Below the pieces are notes generated by a model that ran no database searches, was not told the DNA's origin, and was given only the letters and a program-made list of their open reading frames with translations. 64,000 nucleotides of DNA from Clostridium_AD frigoriphilum (GTDB taxonomy: Bacteria > Bacillota > Clostridia > Clostridiales > Clostridiaceae), in contig NZ_JAZHFS010000003.1 of NCBI RefSeq assembly GCF_036541405.1, positions 1 to 64,000 of the forward strand, given 5' to 3'. Both the position numbers and the translations under genes were made by a program. Within the stretch, counting starts at the first letter, position 1. Each line of letters opens with the position of its first letter. Below are positions 44,471 to 53,902 of the stretch, piece after piece.

Positions 44471-45091
44471 ATGGCAAGATATACTGGAGCTACTTGTAGA
44501 CTTTGCAGAAGAGAAGGTATGAAGCTCAACCTTAAGGGTGATAGATGCTTTACAGATAAATGTGCATTTGCCAGAAGAGGCTATGCACCAGGACAACATG
44601 GACAAAGCAAGAAAAAAATGTCCAATTACGGATTACAGTTAAGAGAAAAACAAAAAGCTAAGAGAATATACGGAGTACTTGAAAGTCAATTTAGAAGATA
44701 CTATGAAAAAGCTGACAAGTTAAGAGGAATAACAGGTGAGAACCTATTAAGACTCTTAGAAGTGAGACTTGATAACGTAGTTTATAGATTGGGTTATGGT
44801 AATTCAAGACAAGAAGCTAGGCAACTAGTTACTCACGGACATTTCTTAGTTAATGGTAAAAAGGTAGATATTCCTTCTTACAGTTTAACAGCAAATGAAG
44901 TAGTGTCTGCATGTGAAAAAAGCAGAGCTACTGAGAAGTTTAAGGTTTTCCTTGAAAACCCTAAAACCTTACCAAATTGGTTAGAAGCTAACTTAGAAAA
45001 GTTTGAAGGAAAAGTTTTAGCACAACCAACTAGGGAAGATATAGATGTTCCTGTTAATGAAACGTTAATCGTCGAATTATACAGTAAATAG
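44471..45091 (+). CDS. rpsD: Ribosomal protein S4, zinc type
   Basis: Primary 16S-binding protein and alpha-operon repressor in several bacteria. 206 residues. The N-terminus has C9, C12, C26 and C31, the zinc-binding S4 form. ATG after AGGAGGTG. Confidence 0.97.
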   Translation: MARYTGATCRLCRREGMKLNLKGDRCFTDKCAFARRGYAPGQHGQSKKKMSNYGLQLREKQKAKRIYGVLESQFRRYYEKADKLRGITGENLLRLLEVRLDNVVYRLGYGNSRQEARQLVTHGHFLVNGKKVDIPSYSLTANEVVSACEKSRATEKFKVFLENPKTLPNWLEANLEKFEGKVLAQPTREDIDVPVNETLIVELYSK

Positions 45092-45152
45092 TCATCAATA
45101 TAGAATCAGTTGCCCTCATAATAGGTTGCCAATTAAAAAAGGGAGGGTTTAT

Positions 45153-46100
45153 ATGTTGGAAATAGAAAAGCCAAAAATAGAATGTGTAGAAACAGCTGAA
45201 GATGGTTCTTATGGTAAATTTGTAATTGAACCATTGGAAAGAGGTTATGGTATAACTTTAGGTAATGCATTAAGAAGAATTCTTCTTTCTTCTTTACCTG
45301 GAGTTGCTACAACAGCAGTTAAGATTGATACAGTACTTCACGAATTTTCCACAGTTAAAGGTGTTAAAGAAGATGTTACAGAATTAATTCTAAACATCAA
45401 AAGCTTAGCATTGACAATGGAGGGTGAAGGTCCTAGAACAGTTTATATTGATGCTAAAGGACCCGGAGTAGTTACTGGAGCAGACATTAGCACTGATGGA
45501 GATGTAGTGGTAGTTAATAGTGATTTACATATAGCAACATTGGATGACGATGCTAAATTATATATGGAACTAACTGTTAATAAAGGTAGAGGATATGTGT
45601 CTATGGCTAAAAACAAGACAGATGAATTGCCAATAGCTACGATACCAGTAGATTCAATTTATACTCCAGTTAAAAGAGTAAATTTTGCTGTTGAAAACAC
45701 AAGAGTAGGCCAAATCACTGATTATGATAAATTGACAATTGAAATTTGGACTAATGGTACAATTAGACCAGATGAGGCTATTGGTTTATCAGCTAAAATT
45801 CTTATCGAACACTTTAAATTATTTATGACATTAACAGATCATGCTGATAATGTTGAAATAATGGTTGAAAAAGAAGAAGATAAGAAAGAAAAAGTTCTTG
45901 AAATGACTATTGAAGAATTAGACCTTTCAGTTAGAAGCTATAATTGCTTGAAAAGAGCTGGAATTAATACAGTTCAAGAATTAACAGAAAGATCAATGGA
46001 TGATATGATGAAGGTTAGAAATTTGGGTAAGAAATCACTTGAAGAAGTTGAACAGAAACTTCAAGCTTTGAGTTTGAACTTGAAACTAACTGAAGAGTAA
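45153..46100 (+). CDS. rpoA: RNA polymerase alpha subunit
   Basis: Assembly and promoter-contact subunit. 315 residues: N-terminal dimerisation domain (ERGYGITLGNALRRILLSSLPG) and C-terminal DNA-binding domain (LDLSVRSYNCLKRAGI). ATG after GGGAGGG; an upstream in-frame start near the rpsD-rpoA gap is not used. Confidence 0.98.
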   Translation: MLEIEKPKIECVETAEDGSYGKFVIEPLERGYGITLGNALRRILLSSLPGVATTAVKIDTVLHEFSTVKGVKEDVTELILNIKSLALTMEGEGPRTVYIDAKGPGVVTGADISTDGDVVVVNSDLHIATLDDDAKLYMELTVNKGRGYVSMAKNKTDELPIATIPVDSIYTPVKRVNFAVENTRVGQITDYDKLTIEIWTNGTIRPDEAIGLSAKILIEHFKLFMTLTDHADNVEIMVEKEEDKKEKVLEMTIEELDLSVRSYNCLKRAGINTVQELTERSMDDMMKVRNLGKKSLEEVEQKLQALSLNLKLTEE

Positions 46101-46112
46101 GGAGGGAAATAC

Positions 46113-46454
46113 ATGGCAATGTATCGTAAATTAGGCCGTTCCACTGATCAAAGAATTGCAATGTTTAGAAGTCTTGCAACTAATTTGTTGAAGTATGGTA
46201 AAATTGAAACTACAGTAACTAGAGCAAAAGAAACTAGAAAATTTGCTGAAAGAATGATAACTCTTGGAAAAAGAGGAGATCTTCATGCTAGAAGACAAGC
46301 ACTTGCATTCATTACTGAAGAAAGCGTAGTTAAAGATTTATTTGACAATATTGCACCCAAATACGCTGAGAGAAACGGCGGTTATACTAGAATTATGAAA
46401 ATGGGTCCAAGAAGAGGCGACGCAGCAGAAATGAGTATAATAGAATTAGTATAG
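46113..46454 (+). CDS. rplQ: Ribosomal protein L17
   Basis: Tunnel-exit 50S protein. 113 residues; YRKLGRSTDQRIAMFRSL start. ATG after AAGGAGGG. Last gene of the r-protein cluster. Confidence 0.97.
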   Translation: MAMYRKLGRSTDQRIAMFRSLATNLLKYGKIETTVTRAKETRKFAERMITLGKRGDLHARRQALAFITEESVVKDLFDNIAPKYAERNGGYTRIMKMGPRRGDAAEMSIIELV

Positions 46455-46464
46455 TTTAAGCAAA

Positions 46465-46501
46465 GGGGATTAAGTGGGAACAAACTTAATCCCCATTTTA
46501 T
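46465..46501 (+). terminator. Intrinsic terminator of the r-protein cluster
   Basis: GGGGATTAAGT pairs with ACTTAATCCCC around an 8-base loop, followed by ATTTTATT. Confidence 0.88.
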
Positions 46502-46607
46502 TATTAATATTTAATTGATTTTGAAAAAGATTTCTACTGAAGTTGTGATTAACTAATTTAGTAGATTTTTAATTTTATCATATTTATAAACGTTGGGAGT
46601 GACACTT

Positions 46608-47453
46608 ATGGGTGAAAAAATGGTTATATGTAATAAACTTGTTTATAAGTACCCGCAAAGTGAAGGTGAAGAACCTAAGGTGGCTATAGATGGAATAGAT
46701 CTAGAGGTTAACAGGGGTGAATTTTTAGTGGTATTAGGCCATAATGGCTCAGGAAAATCAACTTTTGCTAAACATATAAATGCACTACTAATACCAACAG
46801 ACGGGGAAATTTATGTGGATGGATTACAAACATCTGTAGAAGCTAATCTATGGAACATTAGAAATGTAGCTGGTATGGTATTTCAAAATCCAGATAATCA
46901 AATTGTTGCAACTATAGTAGAAGAAGATGTAGCATTTGGTCCAGAGAACTTAGGATTAGATCCTAAGGAAATTAGAAAAAGAGTGGATGATGCGTTAAAA
47001 AGTGTACATATGTACGAATATAGAAAACATGCTCCACATTTGCTTTCAGGTGGTCAAAAACAAAGAGTAGCTATTGCAGGTATTCTTGCCATGATGCCCA
47101 AATGCATTGTTTTTGATGAACCAACAGCCATGCTTGATCCATATGGAAGAAAAGAAGTTATGAGCACTATAAAAAAAATAAACAAAAATTATGGGATAAC
47201 AATCATTCTAATAACTCATAATATGGAAGAAGCAGTAGAAGCGGATAGAATAGTAGTTATGGATAGTGGTAAGATTGTAATGAACGGAAAACCAAAAGAA
47301 ATATTTAAAAATGTAGCTATTATGAAGGAAATAGGCCTAGATGTTCCGCAGGTAACAGAACTTGCGTACGAACTTAGACAGAAGGGTATTAATATAGGAT
47401 CTGATATACTAACTATAAATGAGATGGTGAATGCATTATGTCAATTAAAATAG
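46608..47453 (+). CDS. ecfA1: ECF transporter ATPase EcfA1
   Basis: Energises vitamin/metal uptake through the shared EcfAA'T module. 281 residues; Walker A GHNGSGKST, signature LSGGQKQRVAIAG, Walker B CIVFDEP. The ATG eight bases after GGGAGTG is chosen. Overlaps ecfA2 by 16 bases. Confidence 0.95.
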   Translation: MGEKMVICNKLVYKYPQSEGEEPKVAIDGIDLEVNRGEFLVVLGHNGSGKSTFAKHINALLIPTDGEIYVDGLQTSVEANLWNIRNVAGMVFQNPDNQIVATIVEEDVAFGPENLGLDPKEIRKRVDDALKSVHMYEYRKHAPHLLSGGQKQRVAIAGILAMMPKCIVFDEPTAMLDPYGRKEVMSTIKKINKNYGITIILITHNMEEAVEADRIVVMDSGKIVMNGKPKEIFKNVAIMKEIGLDVPQVTELAYELRQKGINIGSDILTINEMVNALCQLK

Positions 47454-48292
47454 AAAATTTAACATATATATACATGCCAAAAACTCCTTTTGAAAAAAAA
47501 GCTATAGATGATGTATCTATAGAAATAAAGCAAGGAGAATTTGTGGCACTCATTGGGCATACTGGCTCAGGTAAATCGACACTAATTCAACATATAAATG
47601 GTTTACTAAAACCAACTTCAGGTACGATTTTAGTAGATGACATTGATATAACAAAGAAAAAAATGAAATTAACAAGTATAAGGAAAAAAGTTGGGCTAGT
47701 ATTTCAATATCCTGAATATCAACTTTTTGAAGAAACTATTGAAAAAGACATTTCATTTGGACCTCGAAATTTAGGTTTAGATAATGATGAAATAAATAGA
47801 AGAGTTCAAAGAGCTATGAAAATTGTTGGACTTGATTATGAAGAATATAAAGATAAATCACCTTTTGAGATAAGTGGTGGACAAAAGAGAAGAGTAGCTA
47901 TTGCAGGAGTAGTGGCTATGGAACCAAGGGTATTAATCTTAGATGAACCAACTGCAGGACTTGATCCCAAAGGAAGAGATGACATCTTAAGTAAGATTGT
48001 TGAGCTTTATAAAGCAGACAATATGACTATAATTTTAGTATCACATAGTATGGAAGATGTAGCTAAAGTTGCAAATAGAGTTTTAGTAATGGATAAAGGG
48101 AAATGTATATTAGATGGAACACCTGAGAGAATTTTTAGAGAGATAGATACCTTAGAAGGTGTTGGCCTTGCAGTACCGCAGGTAACATATTTAATTAGGG
48201 AACTTCGTAATAAAGGATTTGATTTATCACAAGATATATTCACCATAGAAAAAGCAAAACAAGAGTTGCTTAAGATACTCAAAAAAGATTAG
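47438..48292 (+). CDS. ecfA2: ECF transporter ATPase EcfA2
   Basis: Second ATPase of the module. 284 residues; Walker A GHTGSGKST, signature ISGGQKRRVAIAG, Walker B VLILDEP. Start lies within the end of ecfA1, indicating coupled translation. Confidence 0.95.
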   Translation: MSIKIENLTYIYMPKTPFEKKAIDDVSIEIKQGEFVALIGHTGSGKSTLIQHINGLLKPTSGTILVDDIDITKKKMKLTSIRKKVGLVFQYPEYQLFEETIEKDISFGPRNLGLDNDEINRRVQRAMKIVGLDYEEYKDKSPFEISGGQKRRVAIAGVVAMEPRVLILDEPTAGLDPKGRDDILSKIVELYKADNMTIILVSHSMEDVAKVANRVLVMDKGKCILDGTPERIFREIDTLEGVGLAVPQVTYLIRELRNKGFDLSQDIFTIEKAKQELLKILKKD

Positions 48293-48370
48293 TATGACTC
48301 TTTTGCATGACTAATACATCATATTTAAAACAGTAATATGTGCTTTTTATAGCGTTTTGGAGGAATTTGT

Positions 48371-49174
48371 ATGATCAAAGATATTACAATAGGACAATAT
48401 ATACCAGGGGATTCTTTTATACATAAGTTAGACCCAAGATTTAAGATATTAATATCTATATTATTTATTATTGACTTATTTCTAGTAAATAATTTTGAAG
48501 GCTACTTATATGTATTTATATTTATAATAGTCACAATACTAATAGCAAAGCTATCTTTAAAGTACATTTATAGCGGATTAAAGCCCATCTTAATTTTATT
48601 ACTTATTACGGCAATATTAAATATTTTTATGACTGGAGGAAATGGAAGTCTTCCACTTATTCAATGGCATTTTATAAAGATTTATAAAGAAGGGTTAGTT
48701 ATTGCCGCGTTTATGATTATTAGACTAGTTTTTTTAATTATGGGAACATCAATACTAACACTTACAACATCACCTATAGAATTAACTGATGGTATAGAGA
48801 GCCTCCTTAATCCATTTAAAAAAATAGGAGTGCCAGCTCATGAGTTGGCAATGATGATGACTATAGCATTAAGATTTATTCCGACTTTAATGGATGAGAC
48901 TGATAAAATCATGAAAGCACAAATGGCCAGAGGTGCTGATTTTGAATCTGGTAATTTAATAAGCAGGGCTAAAAGTTTAATCCCTATTCTAGTACCTTTA
49001 TTTATAAGTTCTTTTAGGCGGGCAGATGAATTAGCGATGGCTATGGAATCTAGATGCTATAAAGGTGGAGAAGGAAGAACTAGAATGAAACAACTAAAAG
49101 TAACTAAAAGAGATTATATTGCAAGTTGTTCTTTTATATTGCTGTTTGTCATTACTATTGTTAGTAGAACATAA
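48371..49174 (+). CDS. ecfT: ECF transporter transmembrane subunit EcfT
   Basis: Links the ATPases to substrate-binding S components encoded elsewhere. 267 residues, several membrane helices, and the coupling-helix motif AxxARGAD (MARGADFE) plus a second AMESRCY motif. ATG after TTTTGGAGG. Confidence 0.95.
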   Translation: MIKDITIGQYIPGDSFIHKLDPRFKILISILFIIDLFLVNNFEGYLYVFIFIIVTILIAKLSLKYIYSGLKPILILLLITAILNIFMTGGNGSLPLIQWHFIKIYKEGLVIAAFMIIRLVFLIMGTSILTLTTSPIELTDGIESLLNPFKKIGVPAHELAMMMTIALRFIPTLMDETDKIMKAQMARGADFESGNLISRAKSLIPILVPLFISSFRRADELAMAMESRCYKGGEGRTRMKQLKVTKRDYIASCSFILLFVITIVSRT

Positions 49175-49236
49175 AATTCTCCTAAAATGCAAAGGGTTAT
49201 TAAATCCTAGCTATAAGTAGAAAGGGGCATGATGCA

Positions 49237-49971
49237 GTGAGAAACATCAAGATTATTATAGAATACGATGGAACAAACTACTCAGGATGGCAAAGACAAA
49301 ATAATGTTATGACTATTCAAGAAAAAATTGAGAGTGCTATCGAGGAACTTACGGGTGAAAAAACTCAGATTACGGGTTCTAGCAGGACTGATGCTGGAGT
49401 TCATGCAAAGGGCTATACCGGTAACTTCTATACTAATAGCAAAATAGTTATAGAAAAATTTACAGGAGCTATTAATAGTAAGCTCCCAAGAGACATTGTG
49501 ATTTTACATTCTTTTGAGGTTCCATATGAGTTTCATTCAAGGTATAACAGTATGGGTAAGATGTATAGTTACACTATAATTAATAGACGACAAGCTGTTG
49601 CAGTAGGGCGTGATTACATATACCATCATAAGCAAATATTAGATGTAGAGGCTATGCAAATAGGTGCCCAGTATTTTATGGGTACTCATGATTTTTCTGC
49701 TTTCAAAAATTTAGGTAGTTCTGCCAAAACTTCAGTAAGAACTGTTTCTAGGCTAGATATTGTAAAGAATGAAGAGCTTATAAAAATATATATTGCAGCT
49801 GATGGATTTTTATACAATATGGTTAGAATAATAGTTGGAGCATTAATTAGAGTTGGTGAAGGGAAAATAAAACCAAGCGAGATTAAAGATATAATTGAGT
49901 CGAAACAGAGATCAAAGGCTGGAAAATCTGTTCCGGCGAATGGATTATGTTTAGAAGAAGTTTTTTATTAA
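49237..49971 (+). CDS. truA: tRNA pseudouridine(38-40) synthase
   Basis: Modifies the anticodon arm of many tRNAs. 244 residues with the catalytic Asp in SSRTDAGVHAKG. GTG start after AAAGGGG. Standard place after ecfT. Confidence 0.96.
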   Translation: MRNIKIIIEYDGTNYSGWQRQNNVMTIQEKIESAIEELTGEKTQITGSSRTDAGVHAKGYTGNFYTNSKIVIEKFTGAINSKLPRDIVILHSFEVPYEFHSRYNSMGKMYSYTIINRRQAVAVGRDYIYHHKQILDVEAMQIGAQYFMGTHDFSAFKNLGSSAKTSVRTVSRLDIVKNEELIKIYIAADGFLYNMVRIIVGALIRVGEGKIKPSEIKDIIESKQRSKAGKSVPANGLCLEEVFY

Positions 49972-50011
49972 AATAAAAGCAAGAAAATTGTAACATGCTT
50001 ATGTAAAAGCA

Positions 50012-50040
50012 TTGACACACCCGGTAGAATGTATTATACT
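50012..50040 (+). promoter_or_regulatory. Promoter of rplM-rpsI
   Basis: TTGACA, 17 bases, TATACT; about 95 bases before rplM. Confidence 0.8.
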
Positions 50041-50048
50041 TATTAATG

Positions 50049-50125
50049 TTTGTATAAAATATCGTGTATAAGATCCACTAGCCCCGGATCTTTAGCATAG
50101 AGTTTTAATTGTTAAAAGTTCAGGG
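50049..50125 (+). ncRNA. Putative L13 leader
   Basis: Between the promoter and the rplM SD lies AAGATCC/GGATCTT (50070-50076 with 50086-50092) with a C-rich loop, followed by A/T-rich sequence. Position and the conserved hairpin fit the L13 leader of Firmicutes. Confidence 0.6.
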
Positions 50126-50135
50126 AGGGAAAATA

Positions 50136-50570
50136 ATGAAATCATACTTAGCAAAACCACTAGAAGTAGAAAGAAAATGGTTCGTTGTAGATGTAGAAGG
50201 AAAAGTTTTAGGAAGGGCAGCAAGTCAAATAGCTGCAATACTAAGAGGAAAACATAAACCAACATTTACGCCACATGTAGATACAGGTGACTTTGTAATT
50301 GTAATAAATGCAGATAAGATAGTTTTAACTGGTAAGAAATTAGACCAAAAAATGTTAAGACATCACTCTCATTATCCAGGTGGATTAAAAGAAGTTCCAT
50401 ATAGAGTAGCATTAGCTAAAAAGCCTGAGTTCATTTTTGAAGAGGCAGTTAGAAGAATGCTTCCAACGGGACCATTAGGTCGTCAAACACTTAAAAAAAT
50501 GATCGTTTACAGAGGACCAGAACATAAGAATGAAGCACAAAACCCAGAAGTACTAGTACTTAAATACTAA
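50136..50570 (+). CDS. rplM: Ribosomal protein L13
   Basis: Early 50S assembly protein. 144 residues; start MKSYLAKPLEVERKWFVVD. ATG after CAGGGAGGG; a longer in-frame reading into the leader is not used. Confidence 0.97.
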   Translation: MKSYLAKPLEVERKWFVVDVEGKVLGRAASQIAAILRGKHKPTFTPHVDTGDFVIVINADKIVLTGKKLDQKMLRHHSHYPGGLKEVPYRVALAKKPEFIFEEAVRRMLPTGPLGRQTLKKMIVYRGPEHKNEAQNPEVLVLKY

Positions 50571-50594
50571 TTAGATTCGAAGGGAGGATATATA

Positions 50595-50987
50595 ATGGCA
50601 AAGGTTCAATATATAGGAACAGGAAGAAGAAAGACATCAGTTGCTAGAGTAAGACTTGTACCTGGAGAAGGTAAAATTATTATAAATAAAAGAGCTATAG
50701 AAAACTATTTTGGATTAGAAACTTTAATTCTTATAGTTAACCAGCCGTTAGTATTAACTGGAACTAAAGATAAATTTGATGTTTTAGTTAATGTTAATGG
50801 TGGTGGATATACAGGTCAAGCTGGAGCAATAAGACATGGTATTTCTAGATCTTTATTAAAAGCTGATCTAACTTTAAGACCAGAACTTAAAAAAGCAGGA
50901 TTCTTAACAAGAGATCCTAGAATGACAGAAAGAAAGAAATACGGTCTTAAAAAAGCAAGAAGAGCATCTCAATTCTCAAAGAGATAA
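50595..50987 (+). CDS. rpsI: Ribosomal protein S9
   Basis: 30S protein whose C-terminal tail contacts P-site tRNA. 130 residues ending in the basic SQFSKR. ATG after AAGGGAGG. Confidence 0.97.
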   Translation: MAKVQYIGTGRRKTSVARVRLVPGEGKIIINKRAIENYFGLETLILIVNQPLVLTGTKDKFDVLVNVNGGGYTGQAGAIRHGISRSLLKADLTLRPELKKAGFLTRDPRMTERKKYGLKKARRASQFSKR

Positions 50988-51001
50988 TAAAAGTAAAGCT
51001 G

Positions 51002-51041
51002 AAAACCCTTCAAACATTTATGTTTGCAGGGTTTTTCTTTT
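51002..51041 (+). terminator. Intrinsic terminator after rpsI
   Basis: AAAACCCT and CAAACA pair with TGTTTG and AGGGTTTT with one mismatch, followed by a T run. Confidence 0.88.
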
Positions 51042-51108
51042 TAAGAATACATAAAGAAAAAAATTGGAACGTAACTAACAAATAATTATTAGATATTTGG
51101 AGATTATT

Positions 51109-51765
51109 TTAGTAAGAATAAGGACAAAATCTATTTTTTTTATTATTTTTTGACCGCATATCCATAGACTTAAGGGGAAAAATATATTTCTCGAATCTTT
51201 CATTTAAAACATTCCAATTTATATTCTTAATAAATGCAGAAATGTATTCTTTTCGATTTGATCCGAAATCCATAAAGTATGAATGCTCGTAAACATCCAT
51301 TATGAGTATTGGACAAGAAAGCCATACTGCACCATTATCGTGTGAATCGCTTCCCACTATGTGCAAACTGTTATCAAGTAAATCAAGGGTAAGTACTACC
51401 CAACCCCTCATTGATAAGCCTACATTTGTAAGGTAAGAAATAAAATTATCATAGGATAAATATTGATTTATTATTGCATTAAATATTGGACCATAAGGTG
51501 TGTTATTGCCGCCGGTCATATTTTCAAAATAAAGGTTATGGAGTTTTACGCCATTCAGTGAGTATGTTTCACCTCGTTTTAAAGAACGCATTTTAGAATA
51601 AGTGGGGTTACTATCAGTATAATTATCAGGTGTGTATGGAGTATTCCAAATTTCATTTAATTTGGTTACATAACCTGTATACAATTTATAATGTTCATCT
51701 AGTTGTTTTTTAGAAATTCCTTGGACTGATTCAAAATCAAATGTTTTAGGCTTAAGATTGTACAT
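51109..51765 (-). CDS. Fe/Mn superoxide dismutase-like protein
   Basis: A 218-residue divergent member of the iron/manganese SOD family. LHNLYF (His76) and DVYEHSYF (Asp157, His161) match three of the four metal ligands; His25 in DEHYK is the likely fourth but aligns one position off the usual HHxxHH run, which is otherwise lost. The usual Gln/His second-sphere residues are not clear, so dismutase activity is uncertain. SD AAAGAGGTGA precedes the ATG. It sits on the opposite strand between rpsI and cwlD, interrupting an otherwise collinear block. Confidence 0.82.
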   Translation of the reverse strand: MYNLKPKTFDFESVQGISKKQLDEHYKLYTGYVTKLNEIWNTPYTPDNYTDSNPTYSKMRSLKRGETYSLNGVKLHNLYFENMTGGNNTPYGPIFNAIINQYLSYDNFISYLTNVGLSMRGWVVLTLDLLDNSLHIVGSDSHDNGAVWLSCPILIMDVYEHSYFMDFGSNRKEYISAFIKNINWNVLNERFEKYIFPLKSMDMRSKNNKKNRFCPYSY

Positions 51766-51907
51766 TAAATCACCTCTTTAAATAATATATTATGTTATAT
51801 AATATGTAATAAAATTAGAGTGGTGTTTTTATTCTTTTTTTGAGTATTTAAATAATAATAAATTAAGGAACTGTTGAATAAAATTACACATAGCAATAAA
51901 TAAAAGG

Positions 51908-52633
51908 ATGGGTGAATTGAAGTACAGAAATAATAAAATGATAGCTATTGTCATGGTAATTGCCATAGGAATGGTAAGTTTTATAGGTGTAAATATAGGG
52001 ATTGCGAAGGAAACTATGAATTCTAATCAACTAGGTAATAAAAAAATACTTATTGATTCTGGTCATGGGGGAATGGATGGTGGAACTAGCTCTAAGGAGG
52101 GGACTGTAGAAAAAAAAATCAATTTAATTATAGCAACAAAACTTAAAGCTAGTTTGCAAAAGGCAGGATATGAGGTAGTTATGACAAGAGAGGATGATAC
52201 AGGGCTTTATTCAAATAAGGGGACTATAAGAGAGAAGTATCGTGAAGATTTAAAAAAGAGGTGTGATTTAAAAAAGTCCAGTAATTGTGATATGTTTGTT
52301 AGTATTCATTTGAATTACTTTACCGAGAGTAAATATTATGGAGCACAAGTATGGTACTCAAATTATAAAGATAGTTCTATATTGGCGAGTGTAATTCAGA
52401 AAAATTTCAAGATAGATTTAGATTCTAATAATAAAAGAGTGCCTAAAGCTGCTAAAAGTTCTTATAAGATATTAAGGGAGAATGATGTTATGCCAAGTGT
52501 CATAGTGGAATGTGGATTCTTATCAAATTATGAGGAAGAACAAAAATTGAAGTCTGATGAGTATCAAGGGAAAATTGCAGGATCAATAAGTAAATCAATA
52601 TGCGAATTTTATAAAAGCAATTTACAGGAATAA
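51908..52633 (+). CDS. cwlD: N-acetylmuramoyl-L-alanine amidase CwlD
   Basis: Needed in sporulation to make muramic-delta-lactam in the spore cortex. 241 residues: an N-terminal membrane anchor/signal (about 10-32), then the Amidase_3 zinc domain with LIDSGHGGMDGG, SIHLN and the catalytic Glu in VIVECGFLSN. The start is uncertain: AAAAGG abuts the ATG, and a TTG three codons later is possible. Its place after rpsI is typical for Clostridium. Confidence 0.93.
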   Translation: MGELKYRNNKMIAIVMVIAIGMVSFIGVNIGIAKETMNSNQLGNKKILIDSGHGGMDGGTSSKEGTVEKKINLIIATKLKASLQKAGYEVVMTREDDTGLYSNKGTIREKYREDLKKRCDLKKSSNCDMFVSIHLNYFTESKYYGAQVWYSNYKDSSILASVIQKNFKIDLDSNNKRVPKAAKSSYKILRENDVMPSVIVECGFLSNYEEEQKLKSDEYQGKIAGSISKSICEFYKSNLQE

Positions 52634-52671
52634 ACAATTATATTGGGGCACGTTTAGAGTTCTTTTAATTG

Positions 52672-52725
52672 CAAACTAAAGAGATATATTATTAAAACAA
52701 TATGTCTTTTTAGTTTGTACTTTTA
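52672..52725 (+). terminator. Intrinsic terminator after cwlD
   Basis: Bases 52672-52690 pair with 52699-52717 over 19 positions (wobble pairs, no mismatch) around an 8-base loop; TACTTTT follows. Confidence 0.78.
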
Positions 52726-52798
52726 GAATAACATTAGGTATGAATTAATTAGTGTTAGAAATGAGGTTATAGAATGGATGATAGGTAGGAGGTGGCTT

Positions 52799-53731
52799 CT
52801 AATTGATGGATATACTTGTGCCGTAGGGTATAGAGGTATAGATATATTTAGCATCATCAATAGCAAGCCTTATGCACCCATGGGATAGTGGATTTCCAAG
52901 TCTACCATCTACTATATTTTTGTTGTTATCAAGTAGTACTGTATGGAACAAATAATTACCGGAAATTCGTGTATAGTAATTGCAGATAATGTTTGATCCT
53001 GCTCTAAACATAGGTCCTTTATCGCTAATTGTAAAGTTGCCTGTTATAGTGGGGGTATTTGATGCTCCAGAGGAACATAAAAATGATTTATCTAAAACCC
53101 ATTTGTCACTATATTTTATAAAAATATTAACTCTCTGATTTGGTAAATCTACATCAATATGATAGTTTGTTGCGCTATAAACCTTTGAAGAATTTATTGA
53201 TGATGTAAGTTCTGTAATAGATTTATAATTGTGTAAGGATATATTAGAGGTTGTATTTTTGCTGCTAGTTAATGAGACTGATTTAGTATTAAATTCTATA
53301 TTATCCACAGGAGGCATGTTTAGTTTTTCTAAAGTTCGCATACCAACCTCACCGTCAAAGTCTAATCTGCAGCGATACTGAAAATTTAATATTGCATCAT
53401 AAGTAGGGGCTGTATACAAACCATCAGTGGCTATATTATATCCATAATCAACTAGTCTATTTTGTATATACTTTACAGCATTACCACGACTGCCAATTTT
53501 AAGTACATTACTAATTATAGTAATATTACGGGGATATTGAGATAATAGCTCTTTTTTTGAGGGATAGATTTTATATACGTTATTTTTAGTGGGAAAATTT
53601 ATAAAATCTATTTTTGGAGTAGGCGCGATGTATGGTGAATTTGTTGAAGATGATACATAATTAGTATATGACCAGTAGCAAGTTGTAAGTAGTAAAATTG
53701 TAAAAAGATTAATAAGGTTTTTTTTATGCAT
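52799..53731 (-). CDS. L,D-transpeptidase with peptidoglycan-binding domain
   Basis: Cross-links peptidoglycan or anchors proteins outside the membrane. 310 residues: N-terminal signal/anchor (about 5-25), a PG_binding_1 domain (about 77-134, LKIGSRGNAVKYIQNRL), and a C-terminal YkuD domain (about 190-309) with the catalytic motif SHGCIRL (His284, Cys286, Arg288) and the upstream HT. Monocistronic and convergent with cwlD. Confidence 0.92.
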   Translation of the reverse strand: MHKKNLINLFTILLLTTCYWSYTNYVSSSTNSPYIAPTPKIDFINFPTKNNVYKIYPSKKELLSQYPRNITIISNVLKIGSRGNAVKYIQNRLVDYGYNIATDGLYTAPTYDAILNFQYRCRLDFDGEVGMRTLEKLNMPPVDNIEFNTKSVSLTSSKNTTSNISLHNYKSITELTSSINSSKVYSATNYHIDVDLPNQRVNIFIKYSDKWVLDKSFLCSSGASNTPTITGNFTISDKGPMFRAGSNIICNYYTRISGNYLFHTVLLDNNKNIVDGRLGNPLSHGCIRLAIDDAKYIYTSIPYGTSISIN

Positions 53732-53902
53732 AGAACTTCCTTTTCTTTATTGATACCCTATCATAATATGAGTGATTTGAAATTTTGCTACAAGGTTATG
53801 AATTTAAATTGCATTTTTTTATTATGGATGATTATATTAAAAAAAACAAATCCTATGATATAATTGGTGTAATCATAAATATATAAAACAAAAGGTGAAA
53901 TT

